Source of the DNA: Labilithrix sp.
GTDB taxonomy: Bacteria > Myxococcota_A > Polyangia > Polyangiales > Polyangiaceae
Length of the DNA: 64,000 bases
Assembly: GCA_019637175.1 (NCBI GenBank)
Contig: JAHBWD010000043.1
Coordinates: forward strand, 1 to 64,000
Direction: 5' to 3'
This document shows positions 26,235 to 35,025 of the stretch, piece after piece. A program made the position numbers and the translations under genes. Under the pieces are notes generated by a model. The model was not told the DNA's origin, ran no database searches, and was given only the letters and a program-made list of their open reading frames with translations. Position 1 is the first letter of the stretch; each line of letters begins with the position of its first letter.

Positions 26235-26654
26235 TCACAGCGTTCCCTCGACGAAGCGGGAGATCAGCTCTTCGTCGCTGCTCAGGGCCTTGCCGACGTC
26301 GGTTCGGTTGCCCCGCGCGGCCATGCGCTCGGGCGAGAGGAGGTGATCGGCGAAGCTCGTCGTGGGCGCGCCCATCCAACCGGGGACGACGTCGTACGCG
26401 TTGTCGCCCAGGATCATCGAGCCTTCGAGGATCTCGGCGCCGATCTCGTCGAGCGCCCTTTTGGGTTTGACCTTGCCGACGAGGGCGTGCTCCTCGTTGG
26501 CGCCGGTGACCTCGGCGATCACACGAACCGCCTCCTCCACCTTGTAACGTCGCCCCTCTGCGAGCACGATGAGCTCGCTCCCGCTCAGATCGGCCTTTCC
26601 CTCGATTCCCCACTCGTCGAGGGCTGCTTGCGGGAAGAAGAACTTGTTCTGCAT
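26235..26654 (-). CDS. conserved hypothetical protein
   Basis: The 139-residue protein from ATG 26654 (MQNKFFFPQAALDEW). Features are SGSELIVLAEGRRYKVEEAVRVIAEVTG, then a GSMILGDNAYDVVPGWMG block and a helical C-terminus with SSDEELISRFVEGTL. There is no signal or membrane segment. It ends one base before the CcsA/HemX-like gene starts, so it heads this haem operon. A longer frame to 26747 exists, but the extension is featureless and overlaps the divergent gene. Function unknown. Confidence 0.75.
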   Translation of the reverse strand: MQNKFFFPQAALDEWGIEGKADLSGSELIVLAEGRRYKVEEAVRVIAEVTGANEEHALVGKVKPKRALDEIGAEILEGSMILGDNAYDVVPGWMGAPTTSFADHLLSPERMAARGNRTDVGKALSSDEELISRFVEGTL

Positions 26655-27300
26655 GGGCTCACTCGAGGATACCACGGCCAAGGCAGTTCTCACGGCGTAC
26701 GAGGCGCTCGTCGCAGCCGCTTCAGCCGAGCCGGAGACGGCCAACATGCGGGAAGCCTTCCAACATCGGACGGGCGCGTTCGGCCCCGAGGATCCCTGGT
26801 TCGAGGCGCGGAGCCGCGCCTTCTGGGACGACGCGCTGACGACCCAGGGCCTCGCCGCGCGCGCGACGCGCGCCCGCGACGACGCCGGCGAGCCCGCGCT
26901 GCTCGCGATCCGTTACGAGCGGGCCCACCGCGGGCTCTTCCTCGCGCAAGAGGTCGACGATCGCGGCGCGCGATTGCGCGATCTCTGGTCGGGCGCGGAG
27001 CTCTTCGTGCACCACCTCGACGAAGCTCAGGCCGTCGCCTTCGAGCACGCCGAAGGTGCGATCGACGGGCGCGTGATCGCGACGCCGAAGGCCGAGCTCT
27101 ATGTCCTGCCTGGGGCGTTCCATCACGCGCCCGACGCGCTCGAGCCGCTCCTCCGCGTCGTCGAGGCGGCGCGACATCGAAAGATGGAGACCGGCGCCGT
27201 GCTCGACGCGCTCCTCCGAATGGAGATGGTGTTCCGCAGCTCGTCGCGCGTGAAGGCCGGGTTCGCGTACCGCGTCGAGAGCCTGGCCGTGCGGGCGTGA
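26653..27300 (+). CDS. hypothetical protein
   Basis: The 215-residue protein from ATG 26653 has conserved-looking TGAFGPEDPWFEARSRAFWDDALT and later GAFHHAPDALEPLL and KMETGAVLDALLRMEMVFRSSSRVK. No signal peptide or membrane helix is present. The start codon shares bases with the divergent gene's start (CATG at 26652-26655); initiation further downstream is possible. It is followed 24 bases later by the reductase-like gene. Family not recognised. Confidence 0.68.
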   Translation: MGSLEDTTAKAVLTAYEALVAAASAEPETANMREAFQHRTGAFGPEDPWFEARSRAFWDDALTTQGLAARATRARDDAGEPALLAIRYERAHRGLFLAQEVDDRGARLRDLWSGAELFVHHLDEAQAVAFEHAEGAIDGRVIATPKAELYVLPGAFHHAPDALEPLLRVVEAARHRKMETGAVLDALLRMEMVFRSSSRVKAGFAYRVESLAVRA

Positions 27301-27324
27301 CGGCGGTATAGGCCTCGCTGCCGC

Positions 27325-28059
27325 ATGCCGCCGCCGCCGACCTTCGACGTGAGACTGGCGCGCGCGCGGATGCTCTCGCCGAACGTGCGCGAGCTCCGCT
27401 TCGAGCGCGTCGACCGCGCGCCCTTCGAGTTCCAAGCGGGGCAGTGGGTGAGCCTCGTGCTCCCGCTCGCCGAGGGCGAGGCGCGGCGCGCCTACTCGAT
27501 CGCGTCGCCGCCCGACGGGAGCCCGAGCTTCGAGGTCGCGATCACGCGCGTCGACGGCGGACCGGGCTCGACGCACCTCCACGAGCTCGAGCTCGGCCGC
27601 ACGCTGCGCGCGATCGGCCCGCAGGGTTTCTTCACGCGCCCGCCCGCGTCGCGCGGCCCCGCGCTCTTCGTCGGGACGGGAACCGGGGTCACGCCTCTCC
27701 GCAGCATGATCCGCGACGCGCTCGCGAGCGGCGACGCGTCGCCGATGACGCTCCTCTTCGGCGTGCGTCGCGAGGAGGATCGCCTCTACCTCGACGAGCT
27801 CGAGGCGCTCGAGAAGGCCCACCCTCATTTTCGTGCAATCTACACGCTGTCGAGGGGCGGGCCCTCGTGGGGCGGCTTCACCGGATACGTGCAGACGCAC
27901 GTCGAGTCGCTCTGGCGCGCGCTCGCCGTGGCGGATCCGAGCCAGGCGCCCCACGTGTACGTCTGCGGTCTCGAGCGCATGGTCGGCGCGGTCCGCGACC
28001 TGCTCCGCAAGCAAATGGGCCTGGAACGAAAGCTCGTTCACAGCGAGCGCTACGACTGA
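27325..28059 (+). CDS. ferredoxin-NADP reductase-like flavoprotein
   Basis: The 244-residue protein has an FAD-binding beta-barrel with RAYSIAS (55-61) followed by a nucleotide domain with GTGTGVTPLRSM (117-128) and HVYVCGLERMV near the end. It belongs to the ferredoxin-NADP+ reductase / oxygenase-reductase superfamily and would move electrons between NAD(P)H and a ferredoxin, flavodoxin or oxygenase. It lacks its own iron-sulphur domain. The partner is not evident from the neighbours. Confidence 0.88.
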   Translation: MPPPPTFDVRLARARMLSPNVRELRFERVDRAPFEFQAGQWVSLVLPLAEGEARRAYSIASPPDGSPSFEVAITRVDGGPGSTHLHELELGRTLRAIGPQGFFTRPPASRGPALFVGTGTGVTPLRSMIRDALASGDASPMTLLFGVRREEDRLYLDELEALEKAHPHFRAIYTLSRGGPSWGGFTGYVQTHVESLWRALAVADPSQAPHVYVCGLERMVGAVRDLLRKQMGLERKLVHSERYD

Positions 28060-28092
28060 GATCCGGCGAAATGGTCGTAGAATTCGAGGAAG

Positions 28093-29154
28093 GTGGGAGC
28101 GAATCCTCGGAAGCTGGCCGCCGCGCGGTTCTTGCGGGCGCTGCTCGACGCCGGTGAACGCCTGGGCGTGGATCGGACGCAGGCGCTCGCCGCGATCGGC
28201 GTGAGCGCGGAAGAGTCGGAGGATCCCTCCGGCTGGATCCCCGCGTTCCGGATGACGCGCGCGTGGGAGATCGTGCCCGAGATGAGCGGCGATCCGTGCT
28301 TCGGGCTCCACGCGGCCGAGGCGACGCCGCTCGGCGTCTTCGGTCCGCTCGATCTGGCGACGATGAGCAGCGCGACCGTCGGCGACGCGCTCGAGCGCAT
28401 GGCGCGCTACTACGAGACGCTCGGCGCGATGAGCCGCGCCCACGCGCACCGCGAGCCCGACGGCGCGATGCGCCTGTCGCTCGAGCTCCAGATCGAGCGG
28501 ACCGAACGGCTGCGGCACTACGTGGAGAACTTCTTCGCGATCGTGGTCACGCGGATGAAGATGGCGTCGCTCGCGGCTGCGCGCGACGAGATCGACGTCT
28601 CGCTCCGCTTCGCGCACCGCGCGCCGCCGGCGCTCGAAGAGCACGCCCGCGTGTTCGGCCCGCGCGTGCGCTTCGCGAGCGGGGCCGACGAGATCGTCGT
28701 GGGCGCGAAGACGGCGACGCTGCCGCTCGTGACCGCGAACCCCGAGCTGTCGGCGATGCTCGAGCGCGAGGGTGAGCGCCTCGCGCTCCGCCCCGACGCG
28801 CCGATCGTCGATCGCGTGCGCAGCGCGATCGAGCAGGCGATGCGCGAAGGCGCCGTCGGGCTCGACGACGTCGCGAAGAAGCTCGGCGTGGGACCGCGCA
28901 CGATCCAGCGCCAGCTCCAGTCCGACGGCACCTCGTTCGCCGACGTGCTCGACGCGGTTCGCCGCGACGTGGCGCTGAAGACGCTGGCCGACGGCGGCGC
29001 GGCCGCGTCGGAGCTCGCGTACGTCCTCGGCTTCTCCCAGCCGAGCGCGTTCTACCGCGCGTTCCGGCGATGGACGGGCACGACGCCGAGCGAATACAAG
29101 GCGCAGCCCGCGGAAAGCGCGCCGGAAAAAGGCAACAAGCGTCGCCCTCGGTGA
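28093..29154 (+). CDS. AraC-family transcriptional regulator
   Basis: The 353-residue protein has an N-terminal arabinose-binding-like (OruR/ArgR type) domain (about residues 20-210, with FGPLDLATMSSATVGDALERMARYY) and a C-terminal double helix-turn-helix at about 250-335 (GLDDVAKKLGVGPRTIQRQL and ASELAYVLGFSQPSAFYRAFRRWTGTTPSEYK). The start is GTG 28093, preceded by GAGGAAG at rather short spacing; no better start is seen. It lies 33 bases after the reductase-like gene, so it may control it. Effector unknown. Confidence 0.92.
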   Translation: MGANPRKLAAARFLRALLDAGERLGVDRTQALAAIGVSAEESEDPSGWIPAFRMTRAWEIVPEMSGDPCFGLHAAEATPLGVFGPLDLATMSSATVGDALERMARYYETLGAMSRAHAHREPDGAMRLSLELQIERTERLRHYVENFFAIVVTRMKMASLAAARDEIDVSLRFAHRAPPALEEHARVFGPRVRFASGADEIVVGAKTATLPLVTANPELSAMLEREGERLALRPDAPIVDRVRSAIEQAMREGAVGLDDVAKKLGVGPRTIQRQLQSDGTSFADVLDAVRRDVALKTLADGGAAASELAYVLGFSQPSAFYRAFRRWTGTTPSEYKAQPAESAPEKGNKRRPR

Positions 29155-29202
29155 CCTCTCTGTCGCCCGAGGAACCTTGCCGCCGCCCCGCGCCGGGGGA
29201 AA

Positions 29203-31863
29203 ATGGCGCGGATGCGGCTCGCCTCTTCGCTCCTGGTCATCGTCTTGGCGGCGTGCGGCCGCGACGTCGAGGCGCCCGCGCCGCCGCCGCCGGACGCGCC
29301 CTACGTGCCGCCGCCGGAGACGTGCGCGTCGCCCTCGCTCGACGCCCCGTCGACCTTCGTCTCGTGCTCGAGCGGCGGGGGGATCTTCGGCGCGTGGACG
29401 CTCGATGCCGAGGGTCTGCCCGCGTACGACTACGGTCTCGATCAGAACGCCGACGAGCGCGCGCGCTGGGACAACACCGAGGGCCAGGACCGCCGTCATC
29501 ACTGGGCTTCGTTCGGCAACGGGCGCGTCACCGCGATGGCCTCGAACGACGGATGGATCGAGGTCTCGACGCAAGATCGCGGCGTCACGATCCTCGACAA
29601 GGTCGACGAGAGCGCGGGCGCGTTCGGCGGCGGCTTCAGCTTCCTCGACGACGGTGAGGCGACCTGGACGACCGCGTACAAGTGGCGCCCGCGCGGCTCG
29701 CAGACGACGCGTCGCTTCGGCATGGGCTACGCCGCGTCGACGATGCTCCATCGCGAGGTGCTCACGTCGCGGAGGACCTTCGCGCCCGCCGACGACGCGA
29801 CGTTCGTGATCGACGAGGTGACGATCGAGAACCGCGCGGGCGTCGCGCGATCGCTGCGTCACTACGAGTACTGGGACGTGCGCCGTCGGCCGATCGAGGT
29901 CGACTGGCTCGTGTCGGGCGCGACCTTCGAGATCGCGCCCGGCAGAGCCGCCGCGACGCGCGACGGGCGCAACGGCATGTTCGACGAGAGCGTCACGTGG
30001 GACGGGCGCGTCCTCGGCCTGCGTCGCGCGCACGCCGCGGGCACGGCGGCGCCCTCGCGCGAAGCACCGTCGAACACCGACTTCTACCCCGGCGATCCGT
30101 TCCTCGCGTCGCTCGGCGACGACGTCAGCGACGTGTACACCGACGACGCGCGCTTCTTCGGCGAAGGCGGCCCGAGCGGTCCGCGCGCCGTCGTCGAGCG
30201 GCTGCCCGGCGAGATCGGCGCGCTCGACGCCGCCGCGCGCTCGGGCCTGGGCCAGCCGCGATCGTTCGTCATGCGGAGCGACCTCGTGCTCCAGCCCGGC
30301 GAGAAGAAGACGCTGCGCTTCGCCTACGGCTATGCGCCGATGGGCGCCACCTGGCCGGAGCTCCACGATCGTCGCGTCGACGTGCGCGAGCACCTGCTCT
30401 CGTTCGCGACCGAACGCGATCCGTTCCTCCACCGCGAGCTCGCGTGGCACGCCTCGCAGATCGAGGCGAGCGTCGGTCACCGCGACTACTGGGGCCGTCG
30501 CGTCGTGCCGCAAGGGTCGGCGTACCTCTACCTCCACGGCGCCGACGGCGCGCTGCGCGACACGGCGCTCTTCGCCCTCCCGCTCGTGTACACCCACCCG
30601 TCGCTCGCGAAAGAGCAGCTCTCGCTCGCGATGGGCCTCGCCTTCGCCGCCGACTCGCGCTTCAGCTACTCGTTCCAGGGCCACGGTCAGCTCGACGACG
30701 CGCTCGGCCTCCACGCGCACCCGAGCGATCTCGATCTGTTCTTCCTGCTCGCCATGAACGAGTACCTCGGCGCGACCGGAGACCTCACGTTCCTCGACGA
30801 GCGCATCTCTTACTACCCGCGCGCGCCGGAGAACGAGGCGTCGGTCCTCGATCACGTGCGCCGCGCGATCCTCCACCTGCTCGACGACGTCGGCTTCGGC
30901 GAGCACGGGCTGATCAAGATCGGCTCCGGCGACTGGAGCGACGGCGTCGTCGTCGGGTCGCCCGATCGCGCGCTCGCGATGGAGAAGGGCGAGAGCGTTC
31001 CCAACTCGCAGATGGCCCTCGCCGTGCTTCCCCAGGCGGCGACGCTGATCGAAGCGCGCGATCCTGCGCTCGCCAAGCGCGTGCGCGATCTGCTCCCGGG
31101 CCTCGCGACGGCGGTCGACGCGACGTGGGCGGGCGCCTTCTACGGGCGCGCGTACTTCGGCGACGGCGTGCTGCACGGCACGTCGGCCGTCGACCTCGAG
31201 GCGCAGGTGTGGCCGCTCATCGGCGCGAGCCCGCGCGCGAGCGATCTCTCGGCCACGGTCGCGCGCGAGCTCGACGATCCTTCACCCGTCGGCGCGCCCC
31301 TCACGCGCGGCGCGCAGGTCTGGCCCGCGGTGAGCCAGCTCTTGACCTGGGGCTACACGCGCATCGACGACGAGCTCGCCTTCCGCCACCTCGCGAAGAG
31401 CTCGCTCGTGGCACGCGCGCGCGCGCACCCCGACGTCTGGTTCCACATCTGGAGCGGCCCCGACGGCGCGAACGCCGGCGACGGAAAGACGTGGGCGAGC
31501 CCGGTCACGCCGATGACCGACTTTCCGACGATGAACAACAACGTGCACGCGATGGCGCTCCTCGGTGCGCTGCGCGTCGCCGGCCTCGAGGCGACGCCGA
31601 CGGGCCTCTCGATCTTCCCGCACGTGCCCGACGACAAGCTCGGCCTCCGCTCGGCCCTCGTCGATCTCGATCTCCGTCCCGACCGGATGCGCGTCGTGTG
31701 GCGCGCCGCCGTAGGCGTGCCGCGCACGCTCGCGATCACCGCGCCGCGCGGCAAGACGATCGCGGCGATCCGCGTCGACGGGGAGCCGCGCCCGATCGCG
31801 CCCTCGTTCTCGGTGACGGCGAAGACGCCCGAGGGCGTCGCGATCGACGTCGATCTTCAGTAG
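29203..31863 (+). CDS. lipoprotein glycoside enzyme, GH94-like
   Basis: The 886-residue protein has a lipoprotein signal (LVIVLAACGRD). The N-terminal about 380 residues are beta-rich (carbohydrate-binding/super-sandwich type). The C-terminal (alpha/alpha)6 domain includes YWGRRVVPQGSAYLYLHG, HAHPSDLDLFFLLAMNEYL and GDWSDG at 576-581, matching the catalytic-acid Asp loop of cellobiose-phosphorylase-like GH94 enzymes. KTWASPVTPMTDFPTMNNNV replaces the phosphate-site region. GH94 phosphorylases are cytoplasmic, so a lipid-anchored member more likely hydrolyses outside, or is a related GH family. It ends overlapping the convergent LysM gene by seven bases. Confidence 0.8.
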   Translation: MARMRLASSLLVIVLAACGRDVEAPAPPPPDAPYVPPPETCASPSLDAPSTFVSCSSGGGIFGAWTLDAEGLPAYDYGLDQNADERARWDNTEGQDRRHHWASFGNGRVTAMASNDGWIEVSTQDRGVTILDKVDESAGAFGGGFSFLDDGEATWTTAYKWRPRGSQTTRRFGMGYAASTMLHREVLTSRRTFAPADDATFVIDEVTIENRAGVARSLRHYEYWDVRRRPIEVDWLVSGATFEIAPGRAAATRDGRNGMFDESVTWDGRVLGLRRAHAAGTAAPSREAPSNTDFYPGDPFLASLGDDVSDVYTDDARFFGEGGPSGPRAVVERLPGEIGALDAAARSGLGQPRSFVMRSDLVLQPGEKKTLRFAYGYAPMGATWPELHDRRVDVREHLLSFATERDPFLHRELAWHASQIEASVGHRDYWGRRVVPQGSAYLYLHGADGALRDTALFALPLVYTHPSLAKEQLSLAMGLAFAADSRFSYSFQGHGQLDDALGLHAHPSDLDLFFLLAMNEYLGATGDLTFLDERISYYPRAPENEASVLDHVRRAILHLLDDVGFGEHGLIKIGSGDWSDGVVVGSPDRALAMEKGESVPNSQMALAVLPQAATLIEARDPALAKRVRDLLPGLATAVDATWAGAFYGRAYFGDGVLHGTSAVDLEAQVWPLIGASPRASDLSATVARELDDPSPVGAPLTRGAQVWPAVSQLLTWGYTRIDDELAFRHLAKSSLVARARAHPDVWFHIWSGPDGANAGDGKTWASPVTPMTDFPTMNNNVHAMALLGALRVAGLEATPTGLSIFPHVPDDKLGLRSALVDLDLRPDRMRVVWRAAVGVPRTLAITAPRGKTIAAIRVDGEPRPIAPSFSVTAKTPEGVAIDVDLQ

Positions 31864-33227
31864 CCGCGGCGCGCGAACGCTTTGTCGCCGGACTCGATCT
31901 CGCGGCGCGAGTTGGTCACGATCGCCATCGCGGTCTGCTTGCGAACGTTGATGATGCGCAGCTCGGCCTGAACATCCTCGGGCAGCCGCTGCTCGTTGCG
32001 CGGCTTGGGGATGTTCTCCGTCGCCGCGGGCGAGTCGTCTTCGAGCGCGATGCGCTTCGCCGAAGACGTCGTCGTGAGCGAGTGGTGGTAGGCGTCGCCC
32101 TTCTTGATGACGAAGAGGCGATTGCCCGGCTTGAGCCCTGCTTCGTCGCCCTGATCGAGGAAGACGATCTGGTTCTGGCCGAAGAAGTTGTGGGGGTGCA
32201 CGCTCGTGAGCACCGTCGCCGTCACGTCTTTGTCGTTGCGCACCGGCGGAACGACCTCGAAGCGCCGCGCGACGGGCCCCACGCGCGCGCCGCGCTCGAT
32301 GGCGTCGAGCGACTCGGTGATGCGCGCGCGCGCGATGCGATCGCGCGGGTTCCACTCTTCGACCTTCACGGTTCCCTGGATCTCGATGAGCTTGCCGCTG
32401 CCGACGCTACGGACGGGACGAAAGACGGTGAGCTCCTGGCCGACCTTGAGGTCGTGGCTCGCGCCGATGCGGAGGTAGACCTCGTCGGTGTCGGAGAGGA
32501 TCATCTTGTCCTCGCGCGACCCGTTGATCTCGCCCCAGTTGTTGGTGTCGTCGTCGATGTAGCCCTGCGTGCGGAGGAAGATCGTGTCGGGCGGGACCTG
32601 ACGGCGTCGATCGACGATCGGCGAGCCCGGCGTGGCCGTCGGCTCGAGGAAGCCGCCCTGGCGGAGGCGCACCTGATCGCCGGGGAAGATCCAGTGCGGG
32701 TTCTGGATCTGCGGGTTGAACGACCAGATCCGCGGCCACTGATACGGGTTGCGGAAGTAAAAATCGCAGATCGCCCAGAGGGTGTCGCCCTTGCGCACGA
32801 GGTGGAAGTTCGCGTTGCCCGCGGAGCCCTTCACGTCGCCGAGCACGAACGAGCTGCCCTCGTTGCCGAAGACGGTCGAGGTGCTGCCGCCGCGCTTGAA
32901 GTCGAAGCTGTCGCGCTCGTTGCCGGTGATCGGCTTCGACGACGAGAACTGCGCGTTGCCTCCGCCGAGGACGCCGCCGGGAGGAGGCGGCGCGACGCCG
33001 CCGGGGAAGAACGTGGTCGAGCTGGTGACGCTGCCCCCGCTCGCGCCGCCGCCCGGCGCTCCGCCACCGCCGCCGCCACCGCCACCTCCGGGCGCCGCTC
33101 CGCCGCCGCCGCCGCCGCCGGGAGGCGGCGGACCGGCCTGCGCGAAGGCGACGGTGACGTGGGCGATCGGCAGGAGGAGCCCCAGCGCGATCGACGGGAT
33201 GGTGCGGGGTGAAAACACGAAGCTCAT
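31857..33227 (-). CDS. LysM-domain envelope protein
   Basis: The 456-residue protein has a signal peptide ending TVAFAQA, then a Gly/Pro-rich low-complexity stretch. A LysM domain at about residues 140-195 follows (FHLVRKGDTLWAICDFYFRNPYQWPRIWSFNPQI). The long C-terminal beta-rich part includes VGQELTVFRPVRSV and GLKPGNRLFVIKKGDAYH. LysM binds peptidoglycan glycan. It starts within the stop of the CpoB-like gene (4-base overlap), so the two envelope proteins are co-translated. No catalytic domain is seen. Confidence 0.88.
   Translation of the reverse strand: MSFVFSPRTIPSIALGLLLPIAHVTVAFAQAGPPPPGGGGGGGAAPGGGGGGGGGGAPGGGASGGSVTSSTTFFPGGVAPPPPGGVLGGGNAQFSSSKPITGNERDSFDFKRGGSTSTVFGNEGSSFVLGDVKGSAGNANFHLVRKGDTLWAICDFYFRNPYQWPRIWSFNPQIQNPHWIFPGDQVRLRQGGFLEPTATPGSPIVDRRRQVPPDTIFLRTQGYIDDDTNNWGEINGSREDKMILSDTDEVYLRIGASHDLKVGQELTVFRPVRSVGSGKLIEIQGTVKVEEWNPRDRIARARITESLDAIERGARVGPVARRFEVVPPVRNDKDVTATVLTSVHPHNFFGQNQIVFLDQGDEAGLKPGNRLFVIKKGDAYHHSLTTTSSAKRIALEDDSPAATENIPKPRNEQRLPEDVQAELRIINVRKQTAMAIVTNSRREIESGDKAFARRGY
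33054..33126. repeat. GCC/CCG-rich simple sequence tract
   Basis: Runs of CCG/CCGCCA trinucleotides encode the poly-Gly linker of the LysM protein on the minus strand. Such tracts can slip during replication and vary in length between strains. Confidence 0.7.
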
Positions 33228-34072
33228 CGACTCTCCTTCGGTCCCTTCGGCGCGCTACCGGCGGGAATCCTCTTCGCAGCGTCGCTGCGCGGATACTCGT
33301 TCTTCAAGCGGTCCCAGTACTCGCGAGCGCGAGAGCTCGCGCCGAGGCGGTCGTGGCACATCCCGAGCTTGAGGAGCGCGTCGGGCGCCTTGTTCCCGCT
33401 CGCGAAGCGGGCGACGACGGCCTCGAACTGCTCTGCCGCGCGGAGGTAGAGGCCCTGCGCGAAGTACGCCTCGCCGCGCCAATACATGGCGTTCTCGGCG
33501 TACGGATGATCGGGCCAGCGAACGAGAAACGCGTTGAGCGATTCGAGCCCGCGATCGTACTGCTTGGCTTGCACCTGCGCGAGCGCGGCTTCGTAGGCGC
33601 GCTTCGCTTCGGGATCGAGCGCGCTCGGCCGCGCGGCGTCGCTCCGGAGGGGCGCATCCGACTCGGCGATCTCGAGGCGGCCGCGCGCGGACTTTCCGCG
33701 CGCAGGGCGGGCCGCGGCGCCGGGCGGGCCGACGAGGCGGATCTCGGGCCGCTGATCGGGATCGGCGGGATCTTCACCCTCGTCGGTGGGACCTCCGAGC
33801 TGCACCACGCGCGGCGGGGCCGGCGGATCCGCGTTCGGCTTCGTCGACGGGCGCTGCGCCCTCTCGTCGGCCGCGGCGATCTCGAGCGCGCCGAGGCGTT
33901 GATCGAAGCGGTCGTGATCCGCCTGCATCTTCGAGACGGCCTCGTTCAGCTTGGAGAATTGCCGGTCGGCCGCCGTCTCCGACGAGGCGCACGCGCCCAG
34001 GAGAGGGCCGAAGAGACCCGTCGTGACGAGCACGACGAAGCGGCAGGCGAGGCGCCGGACCATCGTCTTCAA
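33224..34072 (-). CDS. CpoB/YbgF-like TPR lipoprotein
   Basis: The 282-residue protein has a lipoprotein signal (GPLLGACAS). A short helical segment likely forms a coiled coil (FSKLNEAVSKMQADHDRFDQRL). A Pro-rich linker then leads to tetratricopeptide repeats at about 155-265 (AYEAALAQVQAKQYDRGLESLNAF, ENAMYWRGEAYFAQGLYLRAAEQFEAV, APDALLKLGMCHDRLG). This is the CpoB/YbgF architecture that links the Tol-Pal system to cell-wall synthesis. No tol or pal gene is adjacent, and the LysM partner is encoded directly downstream. Confidence 0.85.
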   Translation of the reverse strand: MKTMVRRLACRFVVLVTTGLFGPLLGACASSETAADRQFSKLNEAVSKMQADHDRFDQRLGALEIAAADERAQRPSTKPNADPPAPPRVVQLGGPTDEGEDPADPDQRPEIRLVGPPGAAARPARGKSARGRLEIAESDAPLRSDAARPSALDPEAKRAYEAALAQVQAKQYDRGLESLNAFLVRWPDHPYAENAMYWRGEAYFAQGLYLRAAEQFEAVVARFASGNKAPDALLKLGMCHDRLGASSRAREYWDRLKNEYPRSDAAKRIPAGSAPKGPKESR

Positions 34073-34179
34073 GCGTAGGCCCCGGCGGGGCGGCCGGCCA
34101 GTTTGTGGCGGAGATGGCGGGAGACGGCGGGGGCGCCATCCTTTACGGCTCGCCTGAGCTGGTGCACAGTTGGTCCTGC

Positions 34180-35010
34180 ATGGCAGTCCCCCGGCGGAAG
34201 CTCGATCTGAAGAAGACGCTGTTTCTTCTGCCGAACATGATCACGCTCTCGAGCATCTTCTGCGGGTTCGACTCGATCCGGCTGAGCGGCTCGTCGAACG
34301 GCGATCCCGACGACTACTACCGCGCCTCTCTCCTCCTCGTGTACGCGCTGTTCTTCGACATGCTCGACGGGCGCGTCGCTCGCCTCACGAAGACCCAGAG
34401 CGCGTTCGGGCTGCAGATCGACTCGCTCGCCGACGTCGTCTCCTTCGGCGTCGCGCCTGCGCTGCTCGTCTACAAGTGGTCGCTCTTCCAGCGGAGCACG
34501 GTCGGCCTCGTCGTCGCGTTCACCTTCGCCGCCGCGGGCGCCGTCCGCCTCGCGCGCTTCAACGTGCTGTCGATGGGCGAGGGCGGCAAGCCGACGAAGC
34601 CGAGCAAGTACATCGTCGGCCTCCCCGTCCCCGGCGCGGCGGGCATCTTGATCTCGCTCGTCGTCGCCAACCACGCGGTGAGCGGCGACCTCTCGGGTCC
34701 GAAGTACGTCTACCCGATGATGGGCCTCACGGGCTTCCTCGCGTTCCTGATGGTCTCGACGATCCGCTTCCGCTCTTTCAAGGATCTGAAGCTCAACGCG
34801 CGATCGGTGGGCCTCGTCCTCTTCGCGGTCGCCTCGAGCGCGATCGTCTCGTTGCAGACGAAGCCCGCGTTCGTGCTCGTGTGGCTCCTCTCCTTCTACG
34901 TGATCATCGGCCTCGTCGAGACCCTCATCGCGGTTCCGCGCGAGATGGCCCGCCGCCGCCGCGACGCCCGCGAAGCGACCGCAGAGCGAACGAGCATCCC
35001 GCCGGGCTGA
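34180..35010 (+). CDS. pssA: CDP-diacylglycerol-serine O-phosphatidyltransferase
   Basis: This membrane enzyme makes phosphatidylserine, the precursor of phosphatidylethanolamine, from CDP-diacylglycerol and serine. The 276 residues have about eight membrane helices. The CDP-alcohol phosphotransferase motif is exact: D63 G64, A67 R68, G77, D81, D85 (DGRVARLTK...GLQIDSLAD). The N-terminus LFLLPNMITLSSIFCGF is typical. ATG 34180 was preferred over an upstream in-frame ATG because it gives the normal short cytoplasmic lead. No psd decarboxylase gene is next to it. Confidence 0.95.
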   Translation: MAVPRRKLDLKKTLFLLPNMITLSSIFCGFDSIRLSGSSNGDPDDYYRASLLLVYALFFDMLDGRVARLTKTQSAFGLQIDSLADVVSFGVAPALLVYKWSLFQRSTVGLVVAFTFAAAGAVRLARFNVLSMGEGGKPTKPSKYIVGLPVPGAAGILISLVVANHAVSGDLSGPKYVYPMMGLTGFLAFLMVSTIRFRSFKDLKLNARSVGLVLFAVASSAIVSLQTKPAFVLVWLLSFYVIIGLVETLIAVPREMARRRRDAREATAERTSIPPG

Positions 35011-35025
35011 TTGATCGCTCGCGGG

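Noticed and set aside
26722..31176. 1484-residue minus-strand open frame
   Set aside because: It runs antisense through the reductase-like, AraC and GH94-like genes, and its composition is the Arg/His/Asp/Glu-rich pattern of shadow frames.
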